A stretch of DNA of 64,000 nt from Zooshikella sp050749885 (GTDB lineage: Bacteria; Pseudomonadota; Gammaproteobacteria; Pseudomonadales; Zooshikellaceae), in contig NZ_JBOIUB010000001.1 in the NCBI RefSeq assembly GCF_050749885.1, forward strand, positions 434,001-498,000. The letters run 5' to 3'. Positions 9,531-18,766 of the stretch are shown here, in pieces. The position numbers and the translations under genes are program-made. Positions within the stretch are counted from its first letter, which is position 1. The number at the start of each line of letters is the position of its first letter. The notes below the pieces were generated by a model, which was not told where the DNA came from, made no database searches, and worked only from the letters and a program-made list of their open reading frames with translations.

Positions 9531-12197
9531 ATGGGTAAATCATTAGTAATTGTTGAGTCGCCAGCAAAAGCAAAGACAATAAACAAATACCTGGGTAGCA
9601 ATTATATCGTTAAGTCCAGTGTGGGTCATATTCGTGACTTACCCGTAAGTGGTAGTAATAAAGCGGTAGACCCTAAGGCACGCGCAAAAGCGGCGGCAGA
9701 AACACGTAAACTGACGCCTGAACAACGCGCTATCCATAAGGAGCGTAAGGCTAAAGAGCAACTTGTTGGTCGCATGGGGGTTGATCCCGAAAATGACTGG
9801 AAAGCACAATATGAAGTGTTGCCAGGCAAAGAAAAGGTGGTGGATGAGTTAAAGAAGCTGGCTAAAGGGGTTGATCAAATTTATCTGGCAACGGACTTGG
9901 ACCGCGAAGGAGAAGCCATTGCCTGGCATTTACAAGAAATCATTGGTGGTGATAGTGAACGCTATCGTCGTGTGGTTTTTAACGAGATTACCAAGAAAGC
10001 CATTCAGGAAGCATTTGAACATCCGGTTCAGGTTGATACAAATCGAGTCAATGCACAACAAGCGCGGCGATTTTTGGACCGAGTAGTGGGGTATATGGTT
10101 TCTCCACTGTTATGGGCAAAAATTGCTCGGGGATTATCCGCGGGGCGTGTACAGTCAGTGGCTGTTCGATTAATTGTTGAGCGGGAACGAGAAATTCGCG
10201 CCTTTGTACCAGAAGAATACTGGGAAGTTTTTGCAGATTTAACTGCCGATAATGGTCATGCATTACGTTTACAGGTGACCAAGCAAAATGATAAGGCTTT
10301 TCGACCTGTCAATAAAGCACAGACAGATGCAGCCTTAGCTCAACTGCAAGAAGCCAGTTATGTTGTCAAAAATGTTGAGCAAAAACCCACTAAAACCAAA
10401 CCACCTGCACCTTTTATTACCTCGACCCTACAGCAGGCTGCCAGTACCCGTTTAGGTTTTAGTGTTAAAAAGACCATGACGTTAGCACAACGACTGTATG
10501 AAGCGGGTCATATCACCTATATGCGTACAGACTCAACGAATTTGAGTCAGGATGCAGTGGACAGTTGTCGTGAATATATTACAGAACATTTTGATAAAAC
10601 CTACTTACCAGAAGCCGCTAATCGTTACTCCAGCAAAGAAGGGGCACAAGAAGCGCACGAGGCAATTCGGCCTTCTTTTGTCAATGCCAAACCTGGTTCT
10701 ATTGATGGTTTGGAGCGGGATGCAGAGCGCTTATATGAATTAATATGGCGGCAGTTTGTTGCGTGTCAAATGTCCCCTGCAGAATACCTCAGTACCAGTA
10801 TTGTTGTCGGAGCAGGTAACTTTGAATTAAGAACACGTGGTCGAGTGTTAAAGTTTGCGGGCTTCACTAAAGTACTCGCGCCTGTTAGTAAGAAAGGTGA
10901 GGATATCATTCTTCCAGAAGTAACGGTTAAGCAATTATTGGCTCTGCAAGAACTCGATCCTAGCCAGCATTATACCAAGCCTCCTGCCCGTTATACGGAA
11001 GCTTCTTTGGTAAAAGAGCTTGAGAAAAGAGGTATTGGACGTCCCTCAACGTATGCTTCCATTATTTCCACTATTCAGGACCGTGGTTATGTGAAATTAG
11101 AAGGGCGTCGTTTTTATGCCGAAAAAATGGGCGATATTGTCACGGATCGGCTGACAGAAAACTTCAAGGATTTAATGGATTATAGCTTTACGGCCAATAT
11201 GGAAGAGAATCTAGACCATATTGCAACAGGTGAGTTGAATTGGAAACAGTTGTTGAATAGTTTTTACTCAGACTTTTCACGCAAGCTTTCGCTCGCCAAT
11301 GATACTGAAAAAGGCATGCGGGCCAACGAGCCCACCATGACCGATATTGACTGTCCTTCTTGTGGGCGAAAAATGCAAATTCGTACGGCCAGTACCGGTG
11401 TATTTTTAGGCTGCTCTGGTTATGCTTTGCCCCCCAAAGAACGTTGTAAGTCAACCATCAATCTGGTGCCTGGTGAAGAAGCGGTTGCTGCCGATGATGA
11501 AGAAGGTGAGGTCAATGCACTGCGAGCTAAACACCGTTGCGCCAAGTGCGGCACCGCGATGGATAGTTATCTTTTAGATGCACAACGTAAGTTGCATATT
11601 TGTGGTAATAACCCAGACTGTTCTGGCTACGAGATTGAAACTGGTCAGTTTAAACTGAAGGGTTATGAGGGGCCTGTCCTTGAGTGTGATAAGTGTGGTG
11701 CTGAAATGCAGCTTAAAACTGGGCGTTTTGGTAAGTACTTTGACTGTACCAGTGACAGTTGTAAAAACACCCGTAAGCTACTTAAAAGCGGTGAACCTGC
11801 GCCACCCAAAATGGACCCTATCCCAATGCCTGAACTGGCTTGTGAGAAAGTGGATGATACTTATGTGCTGCGTGATGGTGCATCCGGCTTATTTTTAGCG
11901 GCAAGCCAATTCCCGAAAAATCGTGAAACACGTGCGCCGTTAGTGAAAGAATTATTGCCTCATCAACAAGCGCTGGAGGCTAAGTATCACTTTTTACTGT
12001 CAGCGCCTCAAAGTGATTCCGAGGGGAATCCCTCAGTCATTCGCTACAGTCGTAAAACACAAGAGCAGTATGTAATGACTGAAGTGAATGGAAAAGCCAC
12101 AGGTTGGCGAGCTTTCTATCGTGATGGAAAGTGGGTTGCAGAACAGACTAAACGTAAAACGGCCGCTAAAACCAGTAAGAAAAGTGCAGGGGTTTAA
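9531..12197 (+). CDS. topA: DNA topoisomerase I
   Basis: Type IA topoisomerase that relaxes negative supercoils. The Toprim domain opens with SLVIVESPAKAKTINKYL and carries the acidic triad in DLDREGEAIAWHL. The active-site tyrosine is Y330 in ITYMRTDSTNLS. The C terminus has three Cys-rich zinc-binding repeats (CPSCGRKM, CAKCGTAM, CDKCGAEM) and a basic tail (KRKTAAKTSKKSAGV). At 888 residues it is the usual gammaproteobacterial length. It stands alone after the fadBA terminator, in the order fadBA-topA also found in Pseudomonas. Confidence 0.98.
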   Translation: MGKSLVIVESPAKAKTINKYLGSNYIVKSSVGHIRDLPVSGSNKAVDPKARAKAAAETRKLTPEQRAIHKERKAKEQLVGRMGVDPENDWKAQYEVLPGKEKVVDELKKLAKGVDQIYLATDLDREGEAIAWHLQEIIGGDSERYRRVVFNEITKKAIQEAFEHPVQVDTNRVNAQQARRFLDRVVGYMVSPLLWAKIARGLSAGRVQSVAVRLIVEREREIRAFVPEEYWEVFADLTADNGHALRLQVTKQNDKAFRPVNKAQTDAALAQLQEASYVVKNVEQKPTKTKPPAPFITSTLQQAASTRLGFSVKKTMTLAQRLYEAGHITYMRTDSTNLSQDAVDSCREYITEHFDKTYLPEAANRYSSKEGAQEAHEAIRPSFVNAKPGSIDGLERDAERLYELIWRQFVACQMSPAEYLSTSIVVGAGNFELRTRGRVLKFAGFTKVLAPVSKKGEDIILPEVTVKQLLALQELDPSQHYTKPPARYTEASLVKELEKRGIGRPSTYASIISTIQDRGYVKLEGRRFYAEKMGDIVTDRLTENFKDLMDYSFTANMEENLDHIATGELNWKQLLNSFYSDFSRKLSLANDTEKGMRANEPTMTDIDCPSCGRKMQIRTASTGVFLGCSGYALPPKERCKSTINLVPGEEAVAADDEEGEVNALRAKHRCAKCGTAMDSYLLDAQRKLHICGNNPDCSGYEIETGQFKLKGYEGPVLECDKCGAEMQLKTGRFGKYFDCTSDSCKNTRKLLKSGEPAPPKMDPIPMPELACEKVDDTYVLRDGASGLFLAASQFPKNRETRAPLVKELLPHQQALEAKYHFLLSAPQSDSEGNPSVIRYSRKTQEQYVMTEVNGKATGWRAFYRDGKWVAEQTKRKTAAKTSKKSAGV

Positions 12198-12282
12198 ATA
12201 GTCACTGTAATTAGCCGATAAATGATGAATTATACATTAATTGTTTTATAGGCATTTTTTTATAGGCATTGTTGTATAGGAA

Positions 12283-12954
12283 ATGTCCTGTTTGACAGAC
12301 ACAACACCGTTACCAGCTTGCCAACGCTATGTTGATGTACGCTATCAGCGCGCAGCGCAACTGATGCAGTATTGGCAGCAGCATTCCGCAATGGATACTG
12401 AACAAGGCGAAAGTGTGCCTGTTCAGCATTCTTTAGCCGATGCCTTTGTATTGTTGATGTGGCAAGCTGTAGTGGGTTGGGTTCGTGAGTTAAATGCACA
12501 TTACCATTGTCAGTGTGAGGCTACTCAGTTACTTCATCCTGAACAACTATCTGATGAAGCTTCTTTACCTGCGGACTTACAGCATTTGTTTGAGTTAGCC
12601 AGGCAATCTAATTCCTGGCTTGCTCAGTTATTATGTGCGGTTAAACAGGTTGCTATTGGTGCAAGCTTGATCACCTCTCCATCTTTATCTTCCTGGTCAT
12701 CAGCAGATACAACAGATGAAGAAAGTAATACCCGTAAAAAAAATAAGTTTAATAATCAAATACCCGTAACCCATATTGATACTCAAACAGAAACAACTTC
12801 TTTGTTACAGGCTAGTGACTTTCAAGTTAATAACATGGGTGTCCAAGGTAATAACATGAGTGTTACTGATTTAGTCACTCAGTTTGGCAATGCATGGTTG
12901 ACTTCTTTTTTAGAAGAGATTAATCGAGCACGAATGTTGTTAGTAGAGTATTAA
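12283..12954 (+). CDS. Hypothetical protein, DUF6586-like
   Basis: 223-residue cytosolic protein, mostly helical. It has an aromatic/Gln-rich N-terminal helix (QRAAQLMQYWQQH), a helix FVLLMWQAVVGWVRELNAHYH, and a C-terminal motif WLTSFLEEINRARMLLVEY. The pattern and its place just after topA resemble DUF6586 proteins found next to sulA in Pseudomonas, but a Ser/Thr/Asn-rich low-complexity insert (about residues 140-190) makes the match uncertain. No catalytic motif is seen. Family membership is an inference from remembered synteny. Confidence 0.55.
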   Translation: MSCLTDTTPLPACQRYVDVRYQRAAQLMQYWQQHSAMDTEQGESVPVQHSLADAFVLLMWQAVVGWVRELNAHYHCQCEATQLLHPEQLSDEASLPADLQHLFELARQSNSWLAQLLCAVKQVAIGASLITSPSLSSWSSADTTDEESNTRKKNKFNNQIPVTHIDTQTETTSLLQASDFQVNNMGVQGNNMSVTDLVTQFGNAWLTSFLEEINRARMLLVEY

Positions 12955-13383
12955 ATAACCCTCGCTATCTTCCCTGATCCCTGAACTGTCATGCAGTTGG
13001 TTTTATAAGAAGAACATAATAATTAGCAATTTGTCATGTTAGCTTCATTTTTTAATTGTTATGGTTTGAAAAGACTCTCACCTATACTGAAGATGATGCA
13101 TGCTGGAATATATCTAACCGGAAATAGCAGTCACTGTTGGTGATTTACGCAATAGTGGTCATTTTTTGGCTGTTTTTTGATCTTTTTTGGTTGCGTTTGT
13201 CAAGATATGGGATTGACCTTCACACTAAAGAGTGTTGTTTTTTTAAGCGTCTTTAACAGGTAATAAATTAATTATACTGTTTGTATTGGTAGGCGTTCCC
13301 TGATAACTTTATGCTTTCGGGTTGTGCCTTGCTCTTGTAGTGGTAGAATGGCCAAAGTGTTTAACTGTTATTGAGAAGAAATC
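12955..13383. other. Intergenic region without recognised feature
   Basis: 429 bp of AT-rich DNA between the DUF6586-like gene and the 78-residue conserved gene. A TACTGT half-site near 13275 looks like half of a LexA box, but the other half does not match. I see nothing else I can support. Confidence 0.4.
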
Positions 13384-13620
13384 ATGCCTTCTTATTTGGA
13401 AATTATTGAGTTACCGGATGGAGATATTGCATTGCAGCGAACGGACGCCGAAGAAGAGCAGCCACTGGTAACTATCAGCTTTTCTGAAGAGGCAAAAGCA
13501 ATTTTGCAAGAGAACCACGTTGAGGTCGCCAAGGCAATGATGAGTGCTGGTATTCAGATGGTAGGCCTCATGTCAGAGTCAACGCTGGAAGCTGATGAAA
13601 AAGACCACGTTTTGCATTAA
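13384..13620 (+). CDS. Small conserved hypothetical protein
   Basis: 78-residue acidic protein opening MPSYLEIIELPDGDIALQR and continuing with PLVTISFSEEAKAILQ and HVEVAKAMMSAGIQM. This looks like a small conserved protein common in Pseudomonadales; I know of no function. A ribosome binding sequence (GAGAAG) lies 6 bp before the ATG. It converges with sulA. Confidence 0.7.
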   Translation: MPSYLEIIELPDGDIALQRTDAEEEQPLVTISFSEEAKAILQENHVEVAKAMMSAGIQMVGLMSESTLEADEKDHVLH

Positions 13621-13778
13621 CAGGCATCCTGCCAATAAACGTTGATGCATACCTACCGTTTTTAGGCCATTAGCTGTTGCTGGTGGCGACTCTTTTGTTG
13701 TAAGTCCCTTCTTTTCCTAATAAATTTCTTCGTTGTTGGTGATATAGCAATTTAGCAATGGTTAATTCACTTATATTG

Positions 13779-14213
13779 TTAGACAAGAATTTTTTGTAAA
13801 ATATTAATCGCTTGACTATTACCCCGTTGGGCAGCGTTCTCCAGTAATTCCACCGTATGCTCATCAACATAATCCAGCCAACAGACGACAGTATGACTTT
13901 TTCCCATTTGTAAAGCTTGTAAGGTTAATTGCAATAATGAAACCTCACTCGTTGCTGTGAGAAACAGTGTTGTTTGCCGATTAAGTTTGGAGTCCTGTAA
14001 CCAGCGTACGGTAAGAGACTTAAGTTCGGGAGGGCAAACAATTGTCAGCCAACGTTTACTGCCATCATGATTAAGATCCGCTAATATGGAGGGTATTATT
14101 GATGCCAGAAGTTGCTCAGGCCCTGAAAAAACAAATTCACTGACTCGACCTCGTTTACTGTTTTTATGATGTTGTCGTTGCATAATAGGTCGGGCTTCAA
14201 CCTGAATAGACAT
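13779..14213 (-). CDS. sulA: SOS cell-division inhibitor SulA-like protein
   Basis: Likely blocks FtsZ polymerisation after DNA damage. The 144-residue form starts at the ATG with a strong AAGGA ribosome binding site 7 bp upstream; a longer frame (start 14261) lacks one. SulA hallmarks are VSEFVFSGPEQLLASIIPSI, RWLTIVCPPELKSLTVRWLQ, a helix LLQLTLQALQMGKSHTVVCW, and a C-terminal ENAAQRGNSQAINILQ matching the family's AAxxGN segment. The basic, His/Lys-rich N terminus is variable in the family. No CTG-N10-CAG LexA box is visible upstream and lexA is not adjacent, which is unusual. Confidence 0.8.
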   Translation of the reverse strand: MSIQVEARPIMQRQHHKNSKRGRVSEFVFSGPEQLLASIIPSILADLNHDGSKRWLTIVCPPELKSLTVRWLQDSKLNRQTTLFLTATSEVSLLQLTLQALQMGKSHTVVCWLDYVDEHTVELLENAAQRGNSQAINILQKILV

Positions 14214-14389
14214 GAATATCCTTCCATTTTTTCCAAAACCCGAGACGGATAATACCAACAAAGCATAATTTCAACTTTGCAGTAATTCACTCTTATTGTG
14301 TTTTTTACTTTATTAATAAACTAAAGTGATTAACATCTACTTTCTTCTTAATGATCGTGATTGAGTAAGCACTTGCAAAAAATAATTAA

Positions 14390-14463
14390 AGGGCACCGCT
14401 AAAAATAGTGATGAAATGCTTAAGACTTATAAAGCGGCTTGGCAGGATTTTTAGCGGTGCCCT
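14390..14463. repeat. 74-bp palindromic element with perfect 17-bp terminal inverted repeats
   Basis: AGGGCACCGCTAAAAAT (14390-14406) is the exact reverse complement of 14447-14463, with a 40-bp centre. The element lies in a gap with no genes on either side for hundreds of bases. It could be a MITE (non-autonomous transposon end pair) or a long RNA hairpin. TA-containing DNA flanks both ends but no clear target duplication can be fixed. No second copy was noticed in this window. Confidence 0.75.
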
Positions 14464-14897
14464 ATATTATATAAATTTATTTTTGCTACTTAAGTCACAT
14501 TTTTTTGATTGACTAAAAAATAAGTTACTCAGAGTGTAAGTCAATGGTTTTTTTAGCTATTTTTTGTGTGCCAAAATACAATAAAGCTTTGCAATTTAAA
14601 CCGTGATATTAGTAAGAAAGAGTATTTTAAACAGGGCAGGATACTTTGTTATATAGATAATAATGCAGTTAAAAATGGTGTATTAAATAAGGGACGTTAC
14701 GTTACCGCTTATAAAGACCAGTGGAATTGCATTGGCAAGAGGTAATTGTAGGAGCACTAAGTGACTTATTCTGATAAGTAAAAATAACAAGAAGCATTGG
14801 CTGAATTTTTAACGTGAAGCTTTTATGCATTTGAAGCATAGGTAAAGTAATTTGGTCAAGTTTCTTTTGCTTATCAGTAGGAGGCAGGGAGGTTGTA
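14464..14897. other. Intergenic region upstream of the 186-residue secreted protein
   Basis: 434 bp, very AT-rich. One GG-N10-GC spacing occurs at 14723-14736, but the -12 element reads TGGC rather than TTGC, so I do not call a sigma-54 promoter. No ORF is supported. Confidence 0.35.
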
Positions 14898-15458
14898 ATG
14901 AAAAAAGTAACACTTTTTACACTCACGTGGATGTGTGTGTGCACAGCGACAGCCGTTTATGCTGTTCCACCACACTATCCGGACCTGACCAAAGGTGGTA
15001 ATCGGTGGCTAGTCACCTTTTACAATGATACCAGTCCTAATCATGATCAGTGGGCAACACAAGGTATTTGTTTTTATCCAACAGGTAATGTAGGTACACA
15101 TCAGCAGTATGTGTGGGTTTCAGATACTTACCCCGATTGGAATGGCAGAGCAACACAAGAAGGCGATCAAGTCTTTATGCATGGTGATTTTCAGTGGTAT
15201 TACAATATTCCTTATGCAGGACATGATGCACTGCAGTGGGAAATTGTTACTGGTCAGAGGACGATTGGTAGTGGTCATTGGCAAGAATGGCTAACCGATG
15301 AGAAGTTTGGTCGAACTTTCGGCTGGGGTAATGCGCTGTGGCGTCGAGTGGGTAAATGTGAAATCGATAATGCCGATGAAGCATTAGAAAAATATCGGGA
15401 TCTACCCAGAGACAGTAATAGTACGCCATCGAGAGCGTTAAAGGATAGCAAGATTTAG
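14898..15458 (+). CDS. Secreted hypothetical protein
   Basis: 186 residues with a Sec signal peptide (KKVTLFTLTWMCVCTATAVYA, cleavage likely after VYA). The mature part is rich in Trp, Tyr and Gly (GHWQEWLTDEKFGRTFGWGN), with a predicted beta-rich core and two cysteines (GICFYPTG, VGKCEID) that could form a disulfide. An AGGAGGCAGGGAGG tract precedes the start and decides it. I do not recognise a family. It stands alone, followed by a copy of the dispersed repeat. Confidence 0.7.
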   Translation: MKKVTLFTLTWMCVCTATAVYAVPPHYPDLTKGGNRWLVTFYNDTSPNHDQWATQGICFYPTGNVGTHQQYVWVSDTYPDWNGRATQEGDQVFMHGDFQWYYNIPYAGHDALQWEIVTGQRTIGSGHWQEWLTDEKFGRTFGWGNALWRRVGKCEIDNADEALEKYRDLPRDSNSTPSRALKDSKI

Positions 15459-15566
15459 TATTGGTATAGTAAAATAAATGTACAATAACAAATAAAAAAT
15501 AGTCATCATCCATCAGAGTGTTGATGTGATAATCATGCTGTCACTTTCTGGTGGATGTAGGGCAAT

Positions 15567-15738
15567 GGCGTATAACGTTAGCTTAGCAGCCATTTCTTAA
15601 CCCGCTTCGAACATGCCGTGAATCCTTATCTGAAGGGTTGTTTGCCATATCTTTGTGGCAAACAGATCAACGTGCGTTATCCTCCTTGTGTTGACCCTTA
15701 GAGTACATCGGAATACGACAGCTGTTTGTTTAATAATC
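15567..15738 (-). repeat. Dispersed repeat copy 1
   Basis: On the minus strand this shares blocks with the copies at 48470-48600 and 50145-50309: GGATAACGCACGTTGA, the hairpin TTTGCCA-CAAAGATA-TGGCAAA, and AAGGATTCACGGCATGTTCGA. The order of blocks is the same in all three copies. It fills the gap between two convergent genes. Confidence 0.8.
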
Positions 15739-15804
15739 AATATTTATAGGCAATTACCCTGATGATGGATGAAATTACAGCTGAGAAATAAGGGTTGAGC
15801 GTTA

Positions 15805-16563
15805 CTATTTGTTTTTTTTGTTAGCTATAGGTTTTTCAATATAGGTATAAATAATTTTTGCCGTGAAGTTAGTGTCTTTATCTTTAGGAATATTGGTGAG
15901 TCCTTGATAACGAATAAGTTTTTGTTCTTTTTTTTCATAGGTAATAATAATTGGGTCTATGAAAAAACCACCAATAAATGAGTCTAGGCTCATCGTGAAG
16001 CTTACCGTTGTTGAATCTTCCTGAGACTTCTTAATTTGAAATGTGTAAGTGCTATTGTCATCGATGGCTAAGAATTCAAAGCGAAAGGATTGGTTGGCGA
16101 GGAGTTTTGACCAATGCCTGCGAATAAACGTATCGAAACCGGCATCAATTACCAGGTTTGGTTTAAGCGGTAGTTGATGTTCTTGCCGTTGGTTGTTCTC
16201 CTCGTGAATGATAATGACGTTATTTGACTTAATGAGTACAGATTCGCGTTGGTTTAATTTCAATTTATTAAACACAATAGTGGGGGTAAGTGGCGTTGTT
16301 TCATAGTCTACTGTTTTGGTCGCAAAGGTTTTACCATCAGCTGTGGTATAAGTAACCGTATCTCTAAGGGGCATGGTTACACTCAGTGTGTTTGTCTTTG
16401 CTGGTTTTACAAGGTGAATGGTATGCTTTTCAATATAAACGAGTTGGCCTGATTTTAAATCAAAGGCTTTACCTGTTGCTTCAACAAGGGTAGTCGCTGA
16501 GAGGGGAAATGCTATCATGAATAAGAGTATGGTGAGCAAATAGGCCATACGCGTCATAATCAA
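15805..16563 (-). CDS. Exported hypothetical protein
   Basis: 252 residues with a signal peptide (MAYLLTILLFMIAFPLSATT). The mature part starts TLVEATGKAFDLKSGQLVY and is predicted mostly beta, with repeated short strands such as RFEFLAIDDNSTYTFQIKK and a basic C terminus (KPIANKKNK). Likely periplasmic or outer-membrane associated. No known family or catalytic motif is recognised. The GTG/ATG start choice is slightly uncertain, since MTRMAY at residues 3-8 could also start. It is 110 bp upstream (in its direction, downstream) of a substrate-binding-protein-like gene on the same strand. Confidence 0.65.
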   Translation of the reverse strand: MIMTRMAYLLTILLFMIAFPLSATTLVEATGKAFDLKSGQLVYIEKHTIHLVKPAKTNTLSVTMPLRDTVTYTTADGKTFATKTVDYETTPLTPTIVFNKLKLNQRESVLIKSNNVIIIHEENNQRQEHQLPLKPNLVIDAGFDTFIRRHWSKLLANQSFRFEFLAIDDNSTYTFQIKKSQEDSTTVSFTMSLDSFIGGFFIDPIIITYEKKEQKLIRYQGLTNIPKDKDTNFTAKIIYTYIEKPIANKKNK

Positions 16564-16676
16564 TCTATCCTATTGGTTTTGCTGTTTCACGCCACACTGT
16601 TAGATACGTCACATCGACATATACGTCATAATGGGCGTATTTCATCTTGTCATTTATCGTATTGGTAATTGTTGAA

Positions 16677-17483
16677 CTATGGCGTTTCAAGGTATAAGTG
16701 TACACGACTGTTAAGCTTTAAGGTACGGGTGATATGCCCCCAATGTTTGTTGAGTAGTTTTGTTTGTAAACCAGAACGCTCTGCTTTTTTTAGGGCTTTT
16801 TCAATGATTTGCTGATATGAGGCATAGGCCGGGGAAAGGTAAAAAATAAAGTCTCGGTGATAAATTAATGCTAGTCGGGGTTCAATCATTAAATCAGGGT
16901 GTTCTGCTGCTTCATTAAGCACTTCATTAACACCTCGTGGAAAATAATCCACACCTCGGTTGCCTAAGGCCAGTGGCTTATAGACTTGCCGCCAGTCACC
17001 TTCCAACGGAATAAAGTTGAGTGAATTGGTTTCCCATACTTCTGCATCATACCAGGTTTTACCTAGTGCACCGACCACTGGAAGCTGACGAAACTCATCC
17101 AGAGTATTGATGTTTTGATAGATAGAGGCTTTACCTTGAGGAATGAGTAAAACACGAATGCCGATTAAGCCGCCTGTTAAATTGACTTTAACAGGCGTAT
17201 AACGAGCATCTCGAGCAGGTGTTTGTAGCATCCAATGTAAACTAATTCGACCTTCTTCTAGGTATTTAATAATGCGGGTTTGTGGTGTTTCAGGGTAGGC
17301 TATGATGGTTGCTGGCTGGTTGATAGCTTGTAAAGCAGAAGATAATAATTCATGGAAGTAGAGGTGGTTATTATTACTAAAGCTCATCATATGTAACTGT
17401 AGAACAGGCTTTGGCGATGTAGCTAAAGCAACTGAAAAGGGCATGAGTAATATACAACAGAGCATGAGTCTCTGAAACGCCAT
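16677..17483 (-). CDS. Periplasmic substrate-binding-like protein (SBP_bac_3 type)
   Basis: 268 residues with a signal peptide (MLCCILLMPFSVALA). The layout, with an early helix (YFHELLSSALQAI), a middle hinge (GLIGIRVLLIPQGKASIYQ), and C-terminal RDFIFYLSPAYASYQQIIEKALKKAERSGLQTKLLN, is that of family 3 solute-binding proteins and their signalling relatives. No transporter genes are next to it, as often seen for the orphan members in marine gammaproteobacteria. Ligand unknown. Confidence 0.72.
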   Translation of the reverse strand: MAFQRLMLCCILLMPFSVALATSPKPVLQLHMMSFSNNNHLYFHELLSSALQAINQPATIIAYPETPQTRIIKYLEEGRISLHWMLQTPARDARYTPVKVNLTGGLIGIRVLLIPQGKASIYQNINTLDEFRQLPVVGALGKTWYDAEVWETNSLNFIPLEGDWRQVYKPLALGNRGVDYFPRGVNEVLNEAAEHPDLMIEPRLALIYHRDFIFYLSPAYASYQQIIEKALKKAERSGLQTKLLNKHWGHITRTLKLNSRVHLYLETP

Positions 17484-17623
17484 AACCTATCCTACAGTTG
17501 ACTTAAATTTCACTTTTTTTAAATTAATGTTTCCTTTAAGCATAGTTTATTTTGGAAAGAATTGTCAGCGAGAGTTTACGGCTTATGTATAGTCTTACTC
17601 GCTGACACTGGCTGGTTTTTCAG

Positions 17624-18709
17624 TTACTTACGACGTGACCATCTCATTGATAACAACCCTAACCCAAACAATGCAAGAATACCTGGAGTTGGTACGGGAG
17701 GTGGTTCATCAGGCGTAATGACACGGGCAGCCATAATAAAGGCCTGCTCATAACCATCATCTTCATCATCCAGGCGAATATCAGCATGTAAGGTATAGTT
17801 TTCAGGATTAACTAGATTGCGCATAGCTTCGTCAAGAGAAGACGATACTACACCGTAAGCTGCGTTATCAGCCCCCAGGTTATGACTGAAGTAAATATCA
17901 TCATTATCTGGGTCATTATTACAACCTGGGTCAGGAATAAATGTATCTGGATCAAGACACACATCACCTGCCGCAAGTACCCAGTCGTCAGCATTGGGGT
18001 TATCGGCACCACCTGTTTCGTTCGCACGCAAGTAAAAAGGACCTAAGCCAGAGTCATTGCCATCATTATCCGTAATCCAGACTTTTGCCCAAGCCAGTAA
18101 GGCTTGAGAACCGAAAGGTTCATCATCACTGTTTAACTCATTGTGGTTAAACATCACCACCATTTGAGTTTCTGCACCTAAAAAATCTAATAAAGTACCA
18201 ACATTGATATCCCAACTGTCTTCTAAATCATTGAAGTTAGCCTCACCACTAATACCGCCAGGGTCGGCCACACCAGTTAAGTTTGGATCAGCTGTCACGG
18301 TGCTGAAGTCCAGTGAGTTAGATGATCCGCCAGAAGGGGTTTGATAAGCTGGGTCAATAAGATTACTGATATCGGCATTACTATTAACGCCAGCATTATT
18401 GGTACCAGTGGCAATCACGATATACTCACCATCCATACCTAACTCACCTGGAGCAGACTTAATGTACCAGGGTTCACTCGGTTGAATTGTTGTTCCATAA
18501 GGTCCAGGAACCAAACCAACTGAATTATCTGCTTGGGTAAAATAATTCAATACAGGCATTGAAAATGAGGAAAAATCATCATATTGAATTGCATAAGGCA
18601 GCATCACTGAAGGCAACATATAAGGTAATTCAGCTGCCTGGCTAAAAGGTGCTGAAATACCTGCCGTCACAAGTAATGCAAGTGGTAGTCTTTTAAATGG
18701 AGTTTTCAT
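17624..18709 (-). CDS. PEP-CTERM-type sorting-domain surface protein
   Basis: 361 residues. A signal peptide (LALLVTAGISAPFSQAA) leads an Asp/Asn/Gly-rich extracellular region (DDEPFGSQALLAWAKVWITD). The C terminus carries a tripartite sorting tail: VPTPG, a hydrophobic helix (ILALFGLGLLSM) and a basic cluster (RWSRRK). PEP-CTERM proteins are cleaved by an exosortase and exported, often into biofilm matrix. The motif is PTP instead of PEP. A sigma-54 -24/-12 site lies about 40 bp upstream. No exosortase is in the window. Function of the ectodomain unknown. Confidence 0.8.
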   Translation of the reverse strand: MKTPFKRLPLALLVTAGISAPFSQAAELPYMLPSVMLPYAIQYDDFSSFSMPVLNYFTQADNSVGLVPGPYGTTIQPSEPWYIKSAPGELGMDGEYIVIATGTNNAGVNSNADISNLIDPAYQTPSGGSSNSLDFSTVTADPNLTGVADPGGISGEANFNDLEDSWDINVGTLLDFLGAETQMVVMFNHNELNSDDEPFGSQALLAWAKVWITDNDGNDSGLGPFYLRANETGGADNPNADDWVLAAGDVCLDPDTFIPDPGCNNDPDNDDIYFSHNLGADNAAYGVVSSSLDEAMRNLVNPENYTLHADIRLDDEDDGYEQAFIMAARVITPDEPPPVPTPGILALFGLGLLSMRWSRRK

Positions 18710-18749
18710 GGCACATTCCTAATTGATTTTGTTTAGACAACTGGTACTC

Positions 18750-18766
18750 AGCAGGAACTATTCCAG
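18750..18766 (-). promoter_or_regulatory. Sigma-54 (-24/-12) promoter of the 361-residue PEP-CTERM gene
   Basis: Minus strand CTGGAATAGTTCCTGCT has GG-N10-GC spacing and TGG/TGC cores (consensus YTGGCACG-N4-TTGCW). The predicted start of transcription is near 18738, about 30 nt ahead of the ATG at 18709. Position and spacing support it; the -24 box is only partial. Confidence 0.6.

Noticed and set aside
13270..13295. LexA-box-like TACTGT sequence before the 78-residue gene
   Set aside because: Only one half matches; the expected ACAGTA half is absent.
14723..14736. GG-N10-GC spacing upstream of the 186-residue secreted protein
   Set aside because: The -12 half reads TGGC rather than TTGC and the site is about 160 bp from the start, too weak compared with the two PEP-CTERM promoters.
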